From NCBI RefSeq assembly GCF_900590755.1, contig NZ_UUOC01000010.1, positions 124,001 through 188,000 of the forward strand: 64,000 nucleotides of DNA. The letters are read 5' to 3'. Positions 53,367 through 62,376 of this stretch are shown here, in pieces (the first letter of the stretch is position 1; each line of letters begins with the position of its first letter). Source of the stretch: Pseudomonas viridiflava (GTDB taxonomy: Bacteria; Pseudomonadota; Gammaproteobacteria; Pseudomonadales; Pseudomonadaceae). The notes beneath the pieces are model-generated. The model did no database searches. It had not been told where the DNA came from and saw nothing but the letters and a program-made list of their open reading frames with translations. The translations under genes and the position numbers were made by a program.

Positions 53367-54364
53367 AAACGCCTCCGGCGACGGTCCAGGTTCCTCCGGA
53401 GTTGCAACAGGCAGCCCTGGAGTGGCTGAGCCTGCTGCACGACGCCCCGAGCAGTCGTGATCAACTGAATTTCAGCCAATGGCTGCAAGCGCATCCTGCT
53501 CATGTCGAGGCTTACGCTCAAGCCCAGGTGCTCTGGGAATTGAGCGAAGAGCCCGCTGCACGGCTCGCTGACGAAGACTCCGTTGCGCTGGCGGCGCTGT
53601 TGCGGGAGATGGATGCGCCGCGCCATAAAATCCGTCGCCCTGTGCAACGCTGGTCAGCAGGTCTGGCCATGGCCGCGTGTCTGTTGCTGGCGGTGGCCAT
53701 CGGCGCGGGCTGGCAGCCGGGGCGTTGGGCGGATGATCTGGGCGCTGATTATGTCTCCGCGCCGGGTCAGGTGCGCACCGTGGTGTTGGCCGATGAATCC
53801 CAAGTCACGCTTGATGCCGACAGCGCCATTGCCGTGACCTTCAGCCATGGCGAGCGGCATGTGCAGTTGCGCCGGGGCGCGGCATTCTTTCAGGTGACCC
53901 ACACCGGCGAGCCGTTCACGGTGGATGCCCATGGCGGTGAGACGCAGGTGCTGGGCACGCAATTTGAAGTCCGTCTGCAAGAGCAGGGTGCGCGAGTCAC
54001 GGTGTTGTCCGGTCGGGTCGGGGTCAAATCCAAACAGGATGGGCAACAACGGATTCTCGGCGCCGCCCAGCGCGTGGCCTATGACCAGCGCACCACCAGC
54101 GAGCCCCAGATCATCGACCCGCAAAGCCAGCTGGCCTGGCGCGACGGCTGGCTCAATTATTACCGCACGCCATTGGCGGACGTGATTGACGACCTGAGCC
54201 GTTACTACCCTGGCCGCATCGTGTTGCTTAACCCGCAACTGGGCGAAAAACGCATCAGCGGCAGCTTCCCCAGCAAAGACCCCGAAGCGGTGCTGGCGGC
54301 CTTGAAGTCCGTGGTGGGGTTTGAGGAGTACAGCGTGATGGGGCGAGTGATTGTGGTGCGATGA
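53363..54364 (+). CDS. FecR-family anti-sigma regulator (set 4)
   Basis: A 333-aa FecR with ALEWLSLLHDAPSSRDQLNFSQWL, a membrane helix near 97-114 (GLAMAACLLLAVAIGAGW), periplasmic FecR domain (GQVRTVVLADESQVTLDADSA) and a C-terminal STN-like end (ADVIDDLSRYYPGRIVLL). ATGA overlap with the sigma gene. Precedes its receptor by 187 bases, most of which is a repeat. Confidence 0.9.
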   Translation: MKTPPATVQVPPELQQAALEWLSLLHDAPSSRDQLNFSQWLQAHPAHVEAYAQAQVLWELSEEPAARLADEDSVALAALLREMDAPRHKIRRPVQRWSAGLAMAACLLLAVAIGAGWQPGRWADDLGADYVSAPGQVRTVVLADESQVTLDADSAIAVTFSHGERHVQLRRGAAFFQVTHTGEPFTVDAHGGETQVLGTQFEVRLQEQGARVTVLSGRVGVKSKQDGQQRILGAAQRVAYDQRTTSEPQIIDPQSQLAWRDGWLNYYRTPLADVIDDLSRYYPGRIVLLNPQLGEKRISGSFPSKDPEAVLAALKSVVGFEEYSVMGRVIVVR

Positions 54365-54425
54365 GGGCTTAAGCGATCGAATTTTATCTGGGAGATTCTA
54401 TGTTGGCTTGCAATGCGCATCTGTC

Positions 54426-54515
54426 GTGGGACCGGCTTTAGCCGGGAAGAGGCCCGTGCATCCATCCGATATTTATCGTCTGAAATGCCGCCTTCCCGGC
54501 TAAAGCCGGTCCCAC
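54426..54515. repeat. REP-like palindrome, family A copy 8
   Basis: Inverted loop orientation relative to the other copies (AGAGGCC next to the left arm). The flank TGGGAGATTCTATGTTGG at about 54391 matches that of the copy at 35132. Confidence 0.9.
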
Positions 54516-54551
54516 GACGCATCTCTCCTGTGGAATTCAGCGGGTAATAAG

Positions 54552-56930
54552 ATGACCCCTTCAACCATCAACGCTTTGCTTGGCTCTTTGTTGCTCGCTG
54601 CCATCAGCACCGCGCAAGCAACAGAAGCCGCCTTCAGTTTCTCGATTCCGGCCGAGCCCTTGCCGCAGGCCTTGAGCGAGTTCAGTCGGGTGACCGGCAT
54701 GGGGGTGATTTACACCCAGGAAACTCCATACGCAATCAATGCTCCGGCCATCACCGGCCAGTTCAGCGCCGAGCAGGCGTTGGCACGGCTGTTGGCCAGT
54801 TCCGGGCTGACGTACCGCCGCGCCACCGAACACACGTTCACCCTGGAAACAGCGGCAATCGAGGGCACGATCAATCTGGCTGCCATCCAGATTCAATCCT
54901 CGACGCCGCCCCGCAGCAGCTATCAGCCCACCGAGAGCTCGTCTGTATTGCGCTCTTCCGCGCCGTTGCTGGAAACACCTCAGGCCGTCGCTATCGTCCC
55001 CGCGCAAGTGATCGCCGATCAGGCGCCGCGCAACCTCGACGATGCCTTGACCAATGTCAGCGGCGTGACTCAGGGCAACACCCTGGGCAGCACTCAGGAC
55101 ACCATCGTTAAACGCGGTTTTGGCGAAAATCGCGACGGTTCGATCATGCGCGACGGCATGCCCATCGTGCAGGGCCGCAGCCTGAGTGCTAGCGCCGAGC
55201 GGGTCGAGGTGCTCAAGGGGCCATCGACTTTGCTCTACGGCATTCAGGACCCTGGCGGGGTGATCAATGTGGTCAGCAAACGTCCGCAGTTGCAGAGTTT
55301 CAACGCCCTGAAAGCCACCGGCTCCAGTTATGGCTCGGGCAAGAATGGCAGCGGTGGCACCCTCGACAGTACTGGCGCGCTGGGGGAATCCGGGCTGGCA
55401 TATCGGATGATCGTCGATCACGTGGATGAAGATTACTGGCGCAATTACGGCGTGCATCGCGAGTCGCTGGTGGCGCCTTCCCTGGCCTGGTACGGGGACG
55501 CCACGCAACTGACGGCGGCCTACGAGCACCGTGAATTCCTCTCGCCCTTCGATCGCGGCACGGCCATCAATCCGGTCACCAACCATCCACTGGATATTCC
55601 CGCAACCCGGCGTCTGGACGAACCTTTCAACAGCATGGAAGGCCGCTCGGACCTGTACCGCTTCGAAGCCGATCATGACTTCGACGGCAACTGGAAAGGC
55701 CATCTGGGTTACAGCTACAACCGAGAGACCTACGACGCCAGCCAAGTTCGGGTCACTGCTGTGAATCCCGCAACCGGCACCCTGACCCGATCCATGGACG
55801 GCACCCTCGACGCTCTCAGTACCGACCGCTTCACGACGCTGACCTTGAACGGCGACGTGCAGACGGTGGGGCTGCGTCATGAACTGTTGATCGGTGTCGA
55901 CGACGAGTACCGCAAGGTTGCTCGCGCCGACCTGATCCGCCAGAAAAGCCTGACCACCTTTAGCTACCAGAACCCGGTGTACGGGGAGGAAGTGGAGGGC
56001 ACGTTCTCCAGCGATCCGGACAGCGCGCAAAGCGACAAACTGCGCAGCAATTCGCTGTTCTTCCAGGACTCCATCCACCTCAACGAACAGTGGATTCTGG
56101 TGGCGGGCGGGCGCTACCAGTTGTACGACCAGGTGGCGGGAAGAGGGCGACCGTTTGCGGTCAATACCGACACCAACGGACATAAATGGATACCTCGGGC
56201 CGGGCTGGTGTATCGCTTTGACGAGCAGCTGTCGTTCTATGGCAGCTACACCGAGTCTTTCAAACCCAACTCCAGCATCGCGCCGTTGAGTGGCGGGCAG
56301 GTGCTGGATTCTGGAACTCTGCCTGAAGAGGGGAAGTCCTGGGAGCTGGGGGCGAAGTGGGACGTGCCGGGCGGGTGGAGCGGCAATCTGGCTCTGTTCG
56401 ACATCAAGAAGCGCAACGTGCTGGTGGCCAACTTCGATGCCGCCAGCGCCAATACGGTTTACAGCTCGGCGGGCGAGGTGCGTTCCCGTGGGCTGGAATT
56501 GGATGTGAGCGGGCAGTTGAGCGAGCGCTGGAGCTTGATCGGGGCGTATGCCTTTACCGACGCTGAAGTGACGCAAGACCCGCTGCTCAAGGGCAACCGC
56601 CTGCAAAACGCTGCCCGCCACAGTGGCTCGCTGTCGGCGGTCTATGACGTGGGTACGGTATTGGGCAGTGGCAAGTTGCGCCTCGGTGCTGGCGCGCATT
56701 ACGTGGGGGAACGGGCGGGCAACCCCACCGACGACTTCAACCTGCCGGCCTACACCGTCGCCGACGCCTTCGCCACCTACGACACCCGGCTCGACGGGCA
56801 AAAGGTACGCTTTCAGGTCAACCTGAAAAATATCTTCGACCGCACTTACTACACCTCCAGCGTTAACCGGTATTTCGTCTCCATGGGCGATTCAAGGCAG
56901 TTGGTGGTGTCCAGCACGCTGGAGTTTTGA
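54552..56930 (+). CDS. TonB-dependent siderophore receptor with STN domain (set 4)
   Basis: A 792-aa outer-membrane receptor. Signal peptide to about 24 (cleavage after AQATEA), STN about 28-85 (FSIPAEPLPQALSEFSRVTG), plug about 130-250 (TPQAVAIVPAQVIADQ, VEVLKGPSTLLYGIQDPGG), barrel ending QLVVSSTLEF. It belongs to the FpvA/FoxA/FpvB-like siderophore receptors; ligand not identifiable. Associated genes upstream suggest a siderophore whose iron is released reductively in the periplasm, as known for pyoverdine. Confidence 0.9.
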   Translation: MTPSTINALLGSLLLAAISTAQATEAAFSFSIPAEPLPQALSEFSRVTGMGVIYTQETPYAINAPAITGQFSAEQALARLLASSGLTYRRATEHTFTLETAAIEGTINLAAIQIQSSTPPRSSYQPTESSSVLRSSAPLLETPQAVAIVPAQVIADQAPRNLDDALTNVSGVTQGNTLGSTQDTIVKRGFGENRDGSIMRDGMPIVQGRSLSASAERVEVLKGPSTLLYGIQDPGGVINVVSKRPQLQSFNALKATGSSYGSGKNGSGGTLDSTGALGESGLAYRMIVDHVDEDYWRNYGVHRESLVAPSLAWYGDATQLTAAYEHREFLSPFDRGTAINPVTNHPLDIPATRRLDEPFNSMEGRSDLYRFEADHDFDGNWKGHLGYSYNRETYDASQVRVTAVNPATGTLTRSMDGTLDALSTDRFTTLTLNGDVQTVGLRHELLIGVDDEYRKVARADLIRQKSLTTFSYQNPVYGEEVEGTFSSDPDSAQSDKLRSNSLFFQDSIHLNEQWILVAGGRYQLYDQVAGRGRPFAVNTDTNGHKWIPRAGLVYRFDEQLSFYGSYTESFKPNSSIAPLSGGQVLDSGTLPEEGKSWELGAKWDVPGGWSGNLALFDIKKRNVLVANFDAASANTVYSSAGEVRSRGLELDVSGQLSERWSLIGAYAFTDAEVTQDPLLKGNRLQNAARHSGSLSAVYDVGTVLGSGKLRLGAGAHYVGERAGNPTDDFNLPAYTVADAFATYDTRLDGQKVRFQVNLKNIFDRTYYTSSVNRYFVSMGDSRQLVVSSTLEF

Positions 56931-56947
56931 ACGACTTTGAGTTTCAC

Positions 56948-57050
56948 GTTGGAGCGAGGCTTGCCCGCGAAGAACGATAACGCGGTGTTCCTGATATATC
57001 GCAGCGTCTGATTCGCGGGCAAGTCGGATCGCCGCCCGCTCGCTCCAACA
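56948..57050. repeat. REP-like palindrome, family D copy 2, with a 15-bp insertion
   Basis: Left arm GTTGGAGCGAGGCTTGCCCG is standard. The right arm is split at 57024-57038 by TCGGATCGCCGCCCG, which replaces one base. Read on the minus strand the insert is CGGGCGGCGATCCGA, 13 of 15 identical to the insertion in the family A copy at 35143. Confidence 0.9.
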
Positions 57051-57052
57051 GT

Positions 57053-57934
57053 TCACCCATTTCTGACAAACGCCAACCGATACTCCCCAGGCGTACCCCC
57101 CACCACTTGCCGGAAGCGGTTGTTGAAGTGGCTGGCGCTGGCGAAACCGCATTCCAGTGCTATCACGCCGAAGGCCTGCTGGGTCGTGCGCAGCAAATGC
57201 CTGGCGTGGTTCACGCGGCGGGCCAGCAGGTATTGATGGGGTGGCAGGCCGAAGCTTTCGCGGAACATTCGGGCGAAATGATATTCGGACAACGCACACA
57301 TCCCCGCCAGTTCACCCAGGCTCAAGGGTTCGGCCAGATGCGTCTCGATGTACTCCACCAATTGCCGACGCAGATGCGGCGCCAACCCGCCTTTGAGGCG
57401 CAGACCTTCGCGCAGCCCCACCTGATCAAGCAACGCGCGGCTGAGCATTTCATGGGCCAGGCTGCTGGTCAGCAGACGCTCGCCAGGCTCGTTCCAGTTC
57501 ATCTGGATCAACTGGCGAAAACGTGCAGCCTGCTCGGCGTCGTCGTGAAAGGTGTTTTCCCGCAATTGCAGCTCACGGGGTTCGCGGTCCAGCAGGGTGA
57601 TGCAGCCCAGGGCAAACTGTTCCGGGCTGATGTAAAGGTGCGCCAGACGGATTTCGCCGTTGATCACCCAGGCCGATTCATGGCCAGCGGGCAGGGTGCA
57701 GAGTTTGTTCGGGCTGCCTTTCTGATCGGGTCGGTCGCGACGAAAGGTGCCGGTGCCGCCGTCGATGTAGCACGACAGGGTGTGATGGCTGGGGCCGTGA
57801 TATTCCTGGGAGTCGTGGCGGTTGTTCCACAAGGCTGCCACCAAACCATCGCCCAGCACCGCGCTTTGCTCCAGTTGAGCATGGGGTGAGCTGTTCAGGG
57901 CCTGAAAGACCTGGATGGTTTCGATGGCGGGCAT
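57053..57934 (-). CDS. AraC-family transcriptional regulator
   Basis: A 293-aa regulator. The N-terminal cupin-like sensing part (about 1-165) includes YHGPSHHTLSCYIDGG; the C-terminal double helix-turn-helix (about 190-288) has LAEPLSLGELAGMCALSEYH, FARMFRESFGLPPHQYLLARR and GFASASHFNNRFRQVVGGTPGEYR. It is divergent from an EamA exporter across 137 bases and probably controls it. Inducer unknown. Confidence 0.9.
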   Translation of the reverse strand: MPAIETIQVFQALNSSPHAQLEQSAVLGDGLVAALWNNRHDSQEYHGPSHHTLSCYIDGGTGTFRRDRPDQKGSPNKLCTLPAGHESAWVINGEIRLAHLYISPEQFALGCITLLDREPRELQLRENTFHDDAEQAARFRQLIQMNWNEPGERLLTSSLAHEMLSRALLDQVGLREGLRLKGGLAPHLRRQLVEYIETHLAEPLSLGELAGMCALSEYHFARMFRESFGLPPHQYLLARRVNHARHLLRTTQQAFGVIALECGFASASHFNNRFRQVVGGTPGEYRLAFVRNG

Positions 57935-58071
57935 GATGCGTCCTCTAGGCTTCGCATCCTACTCTGTGCATCGGTCGCTGCCAGCCACCTGGCGGACAAA
58001 TGCGCAAGATTATGCAAGTGGACGGTTGATCCGCGTCGCAAACTGATCGCTCACATCAGGAGTCGCGCGTC

Positions 58072-58977
58072 ATGAACATTTCTCTGTATCTGCTGACCGT
58101 TCTGATCTGGGGCACCACTTGGATTGCTTTGAAACTGCAGCTCGGTGAAGTGGCGATAGCGGTGTCGATTGTCTATCGCTTTGGCCTTGCCGCCCTGGTG
58201 TTGTTTGCCATGCTGCTGCTCAGCGGCAAATTGCAAAAGGTCAATCAACGCGGGCAATTGATCTGCCTGGCTCAAGGGCTTTGCCTGTTCTGCGTCAACT
58301 TCCTGTGTTTCTACACCGCCAGCCAGTGGATCCCCAGCGGGCTGATTGCCGTGGTGTTCTCCACCGCGACCCTGTGGAACGCCCTGAATGCGCGGATCTT
58401 TTTCAAGCAGAAAGTCGCACGCAATGTATTGACCGGCGGTGCGCTGGGTTTGATCGGCCTGGGCTGCATGTTCTGGCCAGAACTGTCCGGCCACAGCGCC
58501 AGTCGCGAAACCCTGCTGGGCCTTGGCCTGGCTTTGCTCGGCACCCTGTGTTTTTCAGCGGGCAACATGCTCTCCAGCCTGCAACAGAAGGCTGGTCTTC
58601 GTCCGTTGACCACTAACGCCTGGGGCATGCTTTATGGTGCGGCGATGCTGTGCCTGTATTGCCTGATCAGCGGCACGCCATTCGCGTTCGAGTGGAATAC
58701 CCGCTACATCAGTTCGTTGCTGTATCTGGTGATTCCGGGTTCAGTGATCGGCTTTACCGCTTACCTGACCCTGGTCGGCCGCATGGGGCCGGAGCGTGCG
58801 GCGTATTGCACGGTGCTGTTCCCGGTGGTGGCGCTGAACATTTCAGCGTTCGCCGAAGGCTACCAATGGACCGCCCCTGCGCTGACGGGTTTGGTGTTGG
58901 TGATGCTGGGGAATGTGTTGGTGTTCAGGAAGCCTGCCGCAACTATCAAGGCGAAGGCTAGTGTCGCTAATGCTTAA
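58072..58977 (+). CDS. EamA/DMT-superfamily transporter
   Basis: A 301-aa inner-membrane protein of ten predicted helices arranged as two EamA repeats; it opens with ISLYLLTVLIWGTTWIALKL and has the second repeat motif PGSVIGFTAYLTLVGRMGPERAAY near 225. CAGGAG precedes the ATG. A metabolite or drug exporter by family; substrate unknown. Divergent AraC gene is the likely regulator. Confidence 0.88.
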   Translation: MNISLYLLTVLIWGTTWIALKLQLGEVAIAVSIVYRFGLAALVLFAMLLLSGKLQKVNQRGQLICLAQGLCLFCVNFLCFYTASQWIPSGLIAVVFSTATLWNALNARIFFKQKVARNVLTGGALGLIGLGCMFWPELSGHSASRETLLGLGLALLGTLCFSAGNMLSSLQQKAGLRPLTTNAWGMLYGAAMLCLYCLISGTPFAFEWNTRYISSLLYLVIPGSVIGFTAYLTLVGRMGPERAAYCTVLFPVVALNISAFAEGYQWTAPALTGLVLVMLGNVLVFRKPAATIKAKASVANA

Positions 58978-59062
58978 ACTTCTTTGAATTAAGTTTTGGT
59001 TCTATTATCGCTCTTCATACTATCAGTGGCTGTTTTAGTCTGATGGGTGGAATAGGAGCTTT

Positions 59063-59088
59063 GTCAACTGGTACTTATGCCAGTTGAC
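59063..59088. other. Isolated perfect hairpin
   Basis: GTCAACTGG and CCAGTTGAC pair (9 bp) around an 8-base loop, without a T run on either strand, in the AT-rich 171-base gap between the exporter and the metalloprotease gene. It could be an operator or a weak terminator. Confidence 0.5.
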
Positions 59089-59148
59089 GGTTGTGACTGG
59101 GCGCGCCGAGGATAGTGTGTAATCAAACACGATATCGCAGGTCTTGAT

Positions 59149-62100
59149 ATGGCTGCCCATCGGATTCGCTTAGTTTGCTTCGCTCTTTTGGGTGTTTCAT
59201 TGGTTTGTTCATTACCAAACGCCGCAGAGCCTTTATCTATTCCTGATCAGCCAGCCACCCTCGCAACTACCTGGCAAAACGATCTCGATGGATCAGTGCA
59301 AGGCCAGATCGAGTTTGCCCAGACTCATGTTATCAATGTCCCTCGCGCCATCGTGGATCCTTTACTGGTTCCGGGTCGGGAGGCGTTGGTAATGTTCACG
59401 CCCCGACCGTTGGTAGGCGTCAGTTCGGTGAGCCTGGTGGTCGAAAGCCAGGCCGGGCCCATCACTATTGCCATGACACCACCATCGGGTTTTCCTGAAA
59501 ATACCGAGTTTGATGAAGAAAATATTTATTCAGGTAGGCACATTGTCGGGCAGTGGCCGAAATTCAGAGACAGAGCTTATACCGCGACCGTACCTTGGTA
59601 TCTGTTCAACGCAGAAAATAATCTGAAATTCTTCGTTAATAATGACGCCAGTAGGATGGGCAGCCTGAATAAGACCAAGACGATATTCATGACCAATGAA
59701 AGCGAAGGTCTTGTATTGATGAATATCAAGGGTTGCTTGTTCAGGATGAAACCTGCTTGCCGGACCACACTGGATCAATACGATCTGAGCAGCAATCCAG
59801 AACTGGCGAAGATCGCAGCACGAGAGATGTTTTCAGAACTACCGGTTAAACAGCTGGTATTTGGAATGGGTGAGAGCTATTGGCCTTATATCATTGCAAA
59901 AGGCATTGATGGGATTTACCGATACGCTTCAGTCTCGGACCGCCCCTATGAGTTTTGGGCCGCCTACGGTGAAAAGACGTTGCCCGCAAAGGCGGGGATG
60001 GGTAATTACTGGAGGCAGGCGTCGGATCTTGGGGAAAAGCAACCCGGGAAGTTCGTCGCTATCTCAGGGCAATTACTCGATGTGCCGGATGATATTCCTG
60101 TGCTTCCACCCGGTGTCGGGGCCAGTTGCGGGGGTAGCAGTTGTAACTATCCAAATTATCCTGCGGGATTCTGGCATGAAACCGGCCATGGTCTGGGTCT
60201 ACCTCACGAGTCACCGCCACGGTATGAAAACTGGGCTTACCGCTCCTATGACATGCGGTTTATGCCTCACTATCACCCAGATCCCCAGCGCTATGGTTTG
60301 GCGGTTGATTACCTGGGTTACCACTACTTTGGGCATGTGCTTGGGCCACTTAGACCGCCCAATGCGCCTCAATGGCCAGCCGCGACTGCTTCGGCCCCCT
60401 TGGTGGCTGATTTTGAGAAACTGCGGAGTCTGAATCCCCCAGCGGTTGCGAAATGGTTACATTATGTGGTGCCTTACACCCATCAACAGACACTCAGGGT
60501 TCAACAGCGATTTGGCAGTTTTCCTGCCGGACTTCAGTACGCGGATATAAACGACGACCATCGGCCAGCATCAACTGCCCCGTCCGCAGCGCCCACTGAT
60601 GAAGCAACAACTGCGGCGCAGCAAGCACCTATAGATGAAGGCATTGACGCACAAATCCACGACATGGGTATTGTCGCTGAAGTTGAGAAGGGAGAAGACA
60701 CACCCATCATGAAGGGCGTTCAAGTACAGACCCTGGTTGTCTCCATGGCGGCTCCGTCTCTGTTGAATGACAGCCGAAAGGTCAGTCAGATTTACCCTCC
60801 GATTGTTTCTAACTACGGCAATGTGTTCAAGCCCCCTGTGCGCCAACTGCCTACGGGCGGTGATCAACCAGCGAATCGCATTGGCAGTGTGAGGATTTAT
60901 TCGGCGCAATCAAGCAAATGTCTGACGGCAGAAAGTAGTGAAAGTATTACTTATGAATGGTGTAGACAATCAGACGAAAAACAAAACTGGCGTCAGCAGG
61001 GGGATCAGTCTTCTGGAACCTTTCAATTGAGTAATGTTGAGTACAACCGGTGCCTGGATGTCGATCTCAAGCTGACAAGCTGTAGCAGTGCTCCTAGGCA
61101 TTACTGGACGAGTCGCAAGGATTTAACCAATAGTGATAGCGTCTGGAGACTTCAGTCCTCAGTAAATGGGACATTTGTAACTCCTGGCCCCTCGGGTTCG
61201 GTGACAATGCAACCGTATGGTGGCAACGAACAAGTTTTTTATGTTGCCAGTCCCAGTGTAACTCCGTATGAATTCGTGCTGCATATTAGTTATTCGGACG
61301 GTTCAGAGGATAACTGGCTTCTGTATGCAGGGTTTATGCCGCCCACGGAACTGGTTACGACCGCTCTCAATATCGCCGTGTCTCGTAAGCCGGTATATGC
61401 CGAGCTGATCAGGGATGGGCAAGTCATGGATAAAAGGATGCTCGACAAAGAGCCTTCTTTGCCGCCGCCAATCATAGTCGGAGCGGACGCTGGTTACCCA
61501 ACGGTCATCTATCAGTACTTACGCTCGGAGGAAACCGGTAAGTGCCTGACGCGTACGCCGCAGGGTCTGACTCAGGACGTGTGTGCCATAGGCAGGGCAG
61601 AACAAAAATGGAACCTGTTTGATGTCCTGAGTGTGGGTGGTCCGCATTTTATTTTGGCAGGTGAGAGCACAGCCAATTGTCTGACTAGCCAGTTCAGTTT
61701 CGATCCGTGCCTGATTAACGATCCGAATTACCAGTGGAGCGCACGTAAGGATCTGGCGCATGTGGGGAAGGTCATGCTGCAAAATGCGGCTGACGGGCGG
61801 TTCATCACTGCCAATGCAAATGACACGGTCAGCCCAAGTGCGCTTAACGGCAGCAAGAGTCAGAATTTCATTGCACTGAACCCGCAAACTCTGATTCCTC
61901 CTGTTCGCATCAAGGCACTGGGTACGGCGCAGTGTATTGCGCGAGTCGGGGAGGCCGTTACCACACAGCCGTGTAGCAATGACGTGACTCAGCAATGGCA
62001 CGTTGGCGCGGTCAAGAACGTTGATAGCGGCCTGGGACCTTACTTCGCCTTGGTCAACTCTGATGGCAGCCGCTGTTTGCTTAATGGGCTGAAGATGGAC

Positions 62101-62283
62101 GCTTGCGACGTAAGTGCAGTCGAGCAGCAGTGGTCTGGCCGACGCGATCTTGCTGGATCAGCACGATTCAAACTACAGAACATTGTGTCCGGGACATTTC
62201 TTACGGCCAATGCCTTTGGGCCTCTGGTCATGGAGGCGGTGCGTGATGACGAACACCAGCTATATGACTTCCTTGCTTTTTGA
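59149..62283 (+). CDS. Secreted M66-like zinc metalloprotease with lectin-like repeats
   Basis: A 1044-aa exported protein. Signal peptide of about 26 residues (cleavage after LPNAA). A metzincin motif HETGHGLGLPH gives H343, E344, H347 and H353 as zinc and catalytic residues, in a domain resembling StcE/TagA (peptidase M66). After a proline/alanine-rich linker (about 475-520), three C-terminal modules each contain a Q-x-W signature and a W-[ST]-x-R-[KR]-D-L motif (Trp653, 863, 995), like ricin-type beta-trefoils. Known M66 proteins cut mucin-type glycoproteins, so a glycan-binding protease is inferred. Lower GC than neighbours; no secretion genes adjacent. Confidence 0.78.
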   Translation: MAAHRIRLVCFALLGVSLVCSLPNAAEPLSIPDQPATLATTWQNDLDGSVQGQIEFAQTHVINVPRAIVDPLLVPGREALVMFTPRPLVGVSSVSLVVESQAGPITIAMTPPSGFPENTEFDEENIYSGRHIVGQWPKFRDRAYTATVPWYLFNAENNLKFFVNNDASRMGSLNKTKTIFMTNESEGLVLMNIKGCLFRMKPACRTTLDQYDLSSNPELAKIAAREMFSELPVKQLVFGMGESYWPYIIAKGIDGIYRYASVSDRPYEFWAAYGEKTLPAKAGMGNYWRQASDLGEKQPGKFVAISGQLLDVPDDIPVLPPGVGASCGGSSCNYPNYPAGFWHETGHGLGLPHESPPRYENWAYRSYDMRFMPHYHPDPQRYGLAVDYLGYHYFGHVLGPLRPPNAPQWPAATASAPLVADFEKLRSLNPPAVAKWLHYVVPYTHQQTLRVQQRFGSFPAGLQYADINDDHRPASTAPSAAPTDEATTAAQQAPIDEGIDAQIHDMGIVAEVEKGEDTPIMKGVQVQTLVVSMAAPSLLNDSRKVSQIYPPIVSNYGNVFKPPVRQLPTGGDQPANRIGSVRIYSAQSSKCLTAESSESITYEWCRQSDEKQNWRQQGDQSSGTFQLSNVEYNRCLDVDLKLTSCSSAPRHYWTSRKDLTNSDSVWRLQSSVNGTFVTPGPSGSVTMQPYGGNEQVFYVASPSVTPYEFVLHISYSDGSEDNWLLYAGFMPPTELVTTALNIAVSRKPVYAELIRDGQVMDKRMLDKEPSLPPPIIVGADAGYPTVIYQYLRSEETGKCLTRTPQGLTQDVCAIGRAEQKWNLFDVLSVGGPHFILAGESTANCLTSQFSFDPCLINDPNYQWSARKDLAHVGKVMLQNAADGRFITANANDTVSPSALNGSKSQNFIALNPQTLIPPVRIKALGTAQCIARVGEAVTTQPCSNDVTQQWHVGAVKNVDSGLGPYFALVNSDGSRCLLNGLKMDACDVSAVEQQWSGRRDLAGSARFKLQNIVSGTFLTANAFGPLVMEAVRDDEHQLYDFLAF

Positions 62284-62339
62284 TGCTCCAGCAGCAGGGT
62301 AATAGTTACCAAGAGATCGGTCTCTACGATAGTTCGTGC

Positions 62340-62371
62340 AGCCCGCCGATGGCATGTCTGCGGGCTACTAT
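62340..62371. other. Hairpin between convergent genes
   Basis: AGCCCGC and GCGGGCT pair around a loop of about 15 bases between the metalloprotease and dehydrogenase stops. No clear T run, so termination is uncertain. Confidence 0.4.
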
Positions 62372-62376
62372 TGGCG

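Noticed and set aside
54561..56801. 746-codon open frame on the minus strand opposite the set 4 receptor
   Set aside because: It lies wholly antisense to a clear TonB receptor, is rich in V, H, R and Q in the pattern of a GC-rich shadow frame, and has no recognisable motif.
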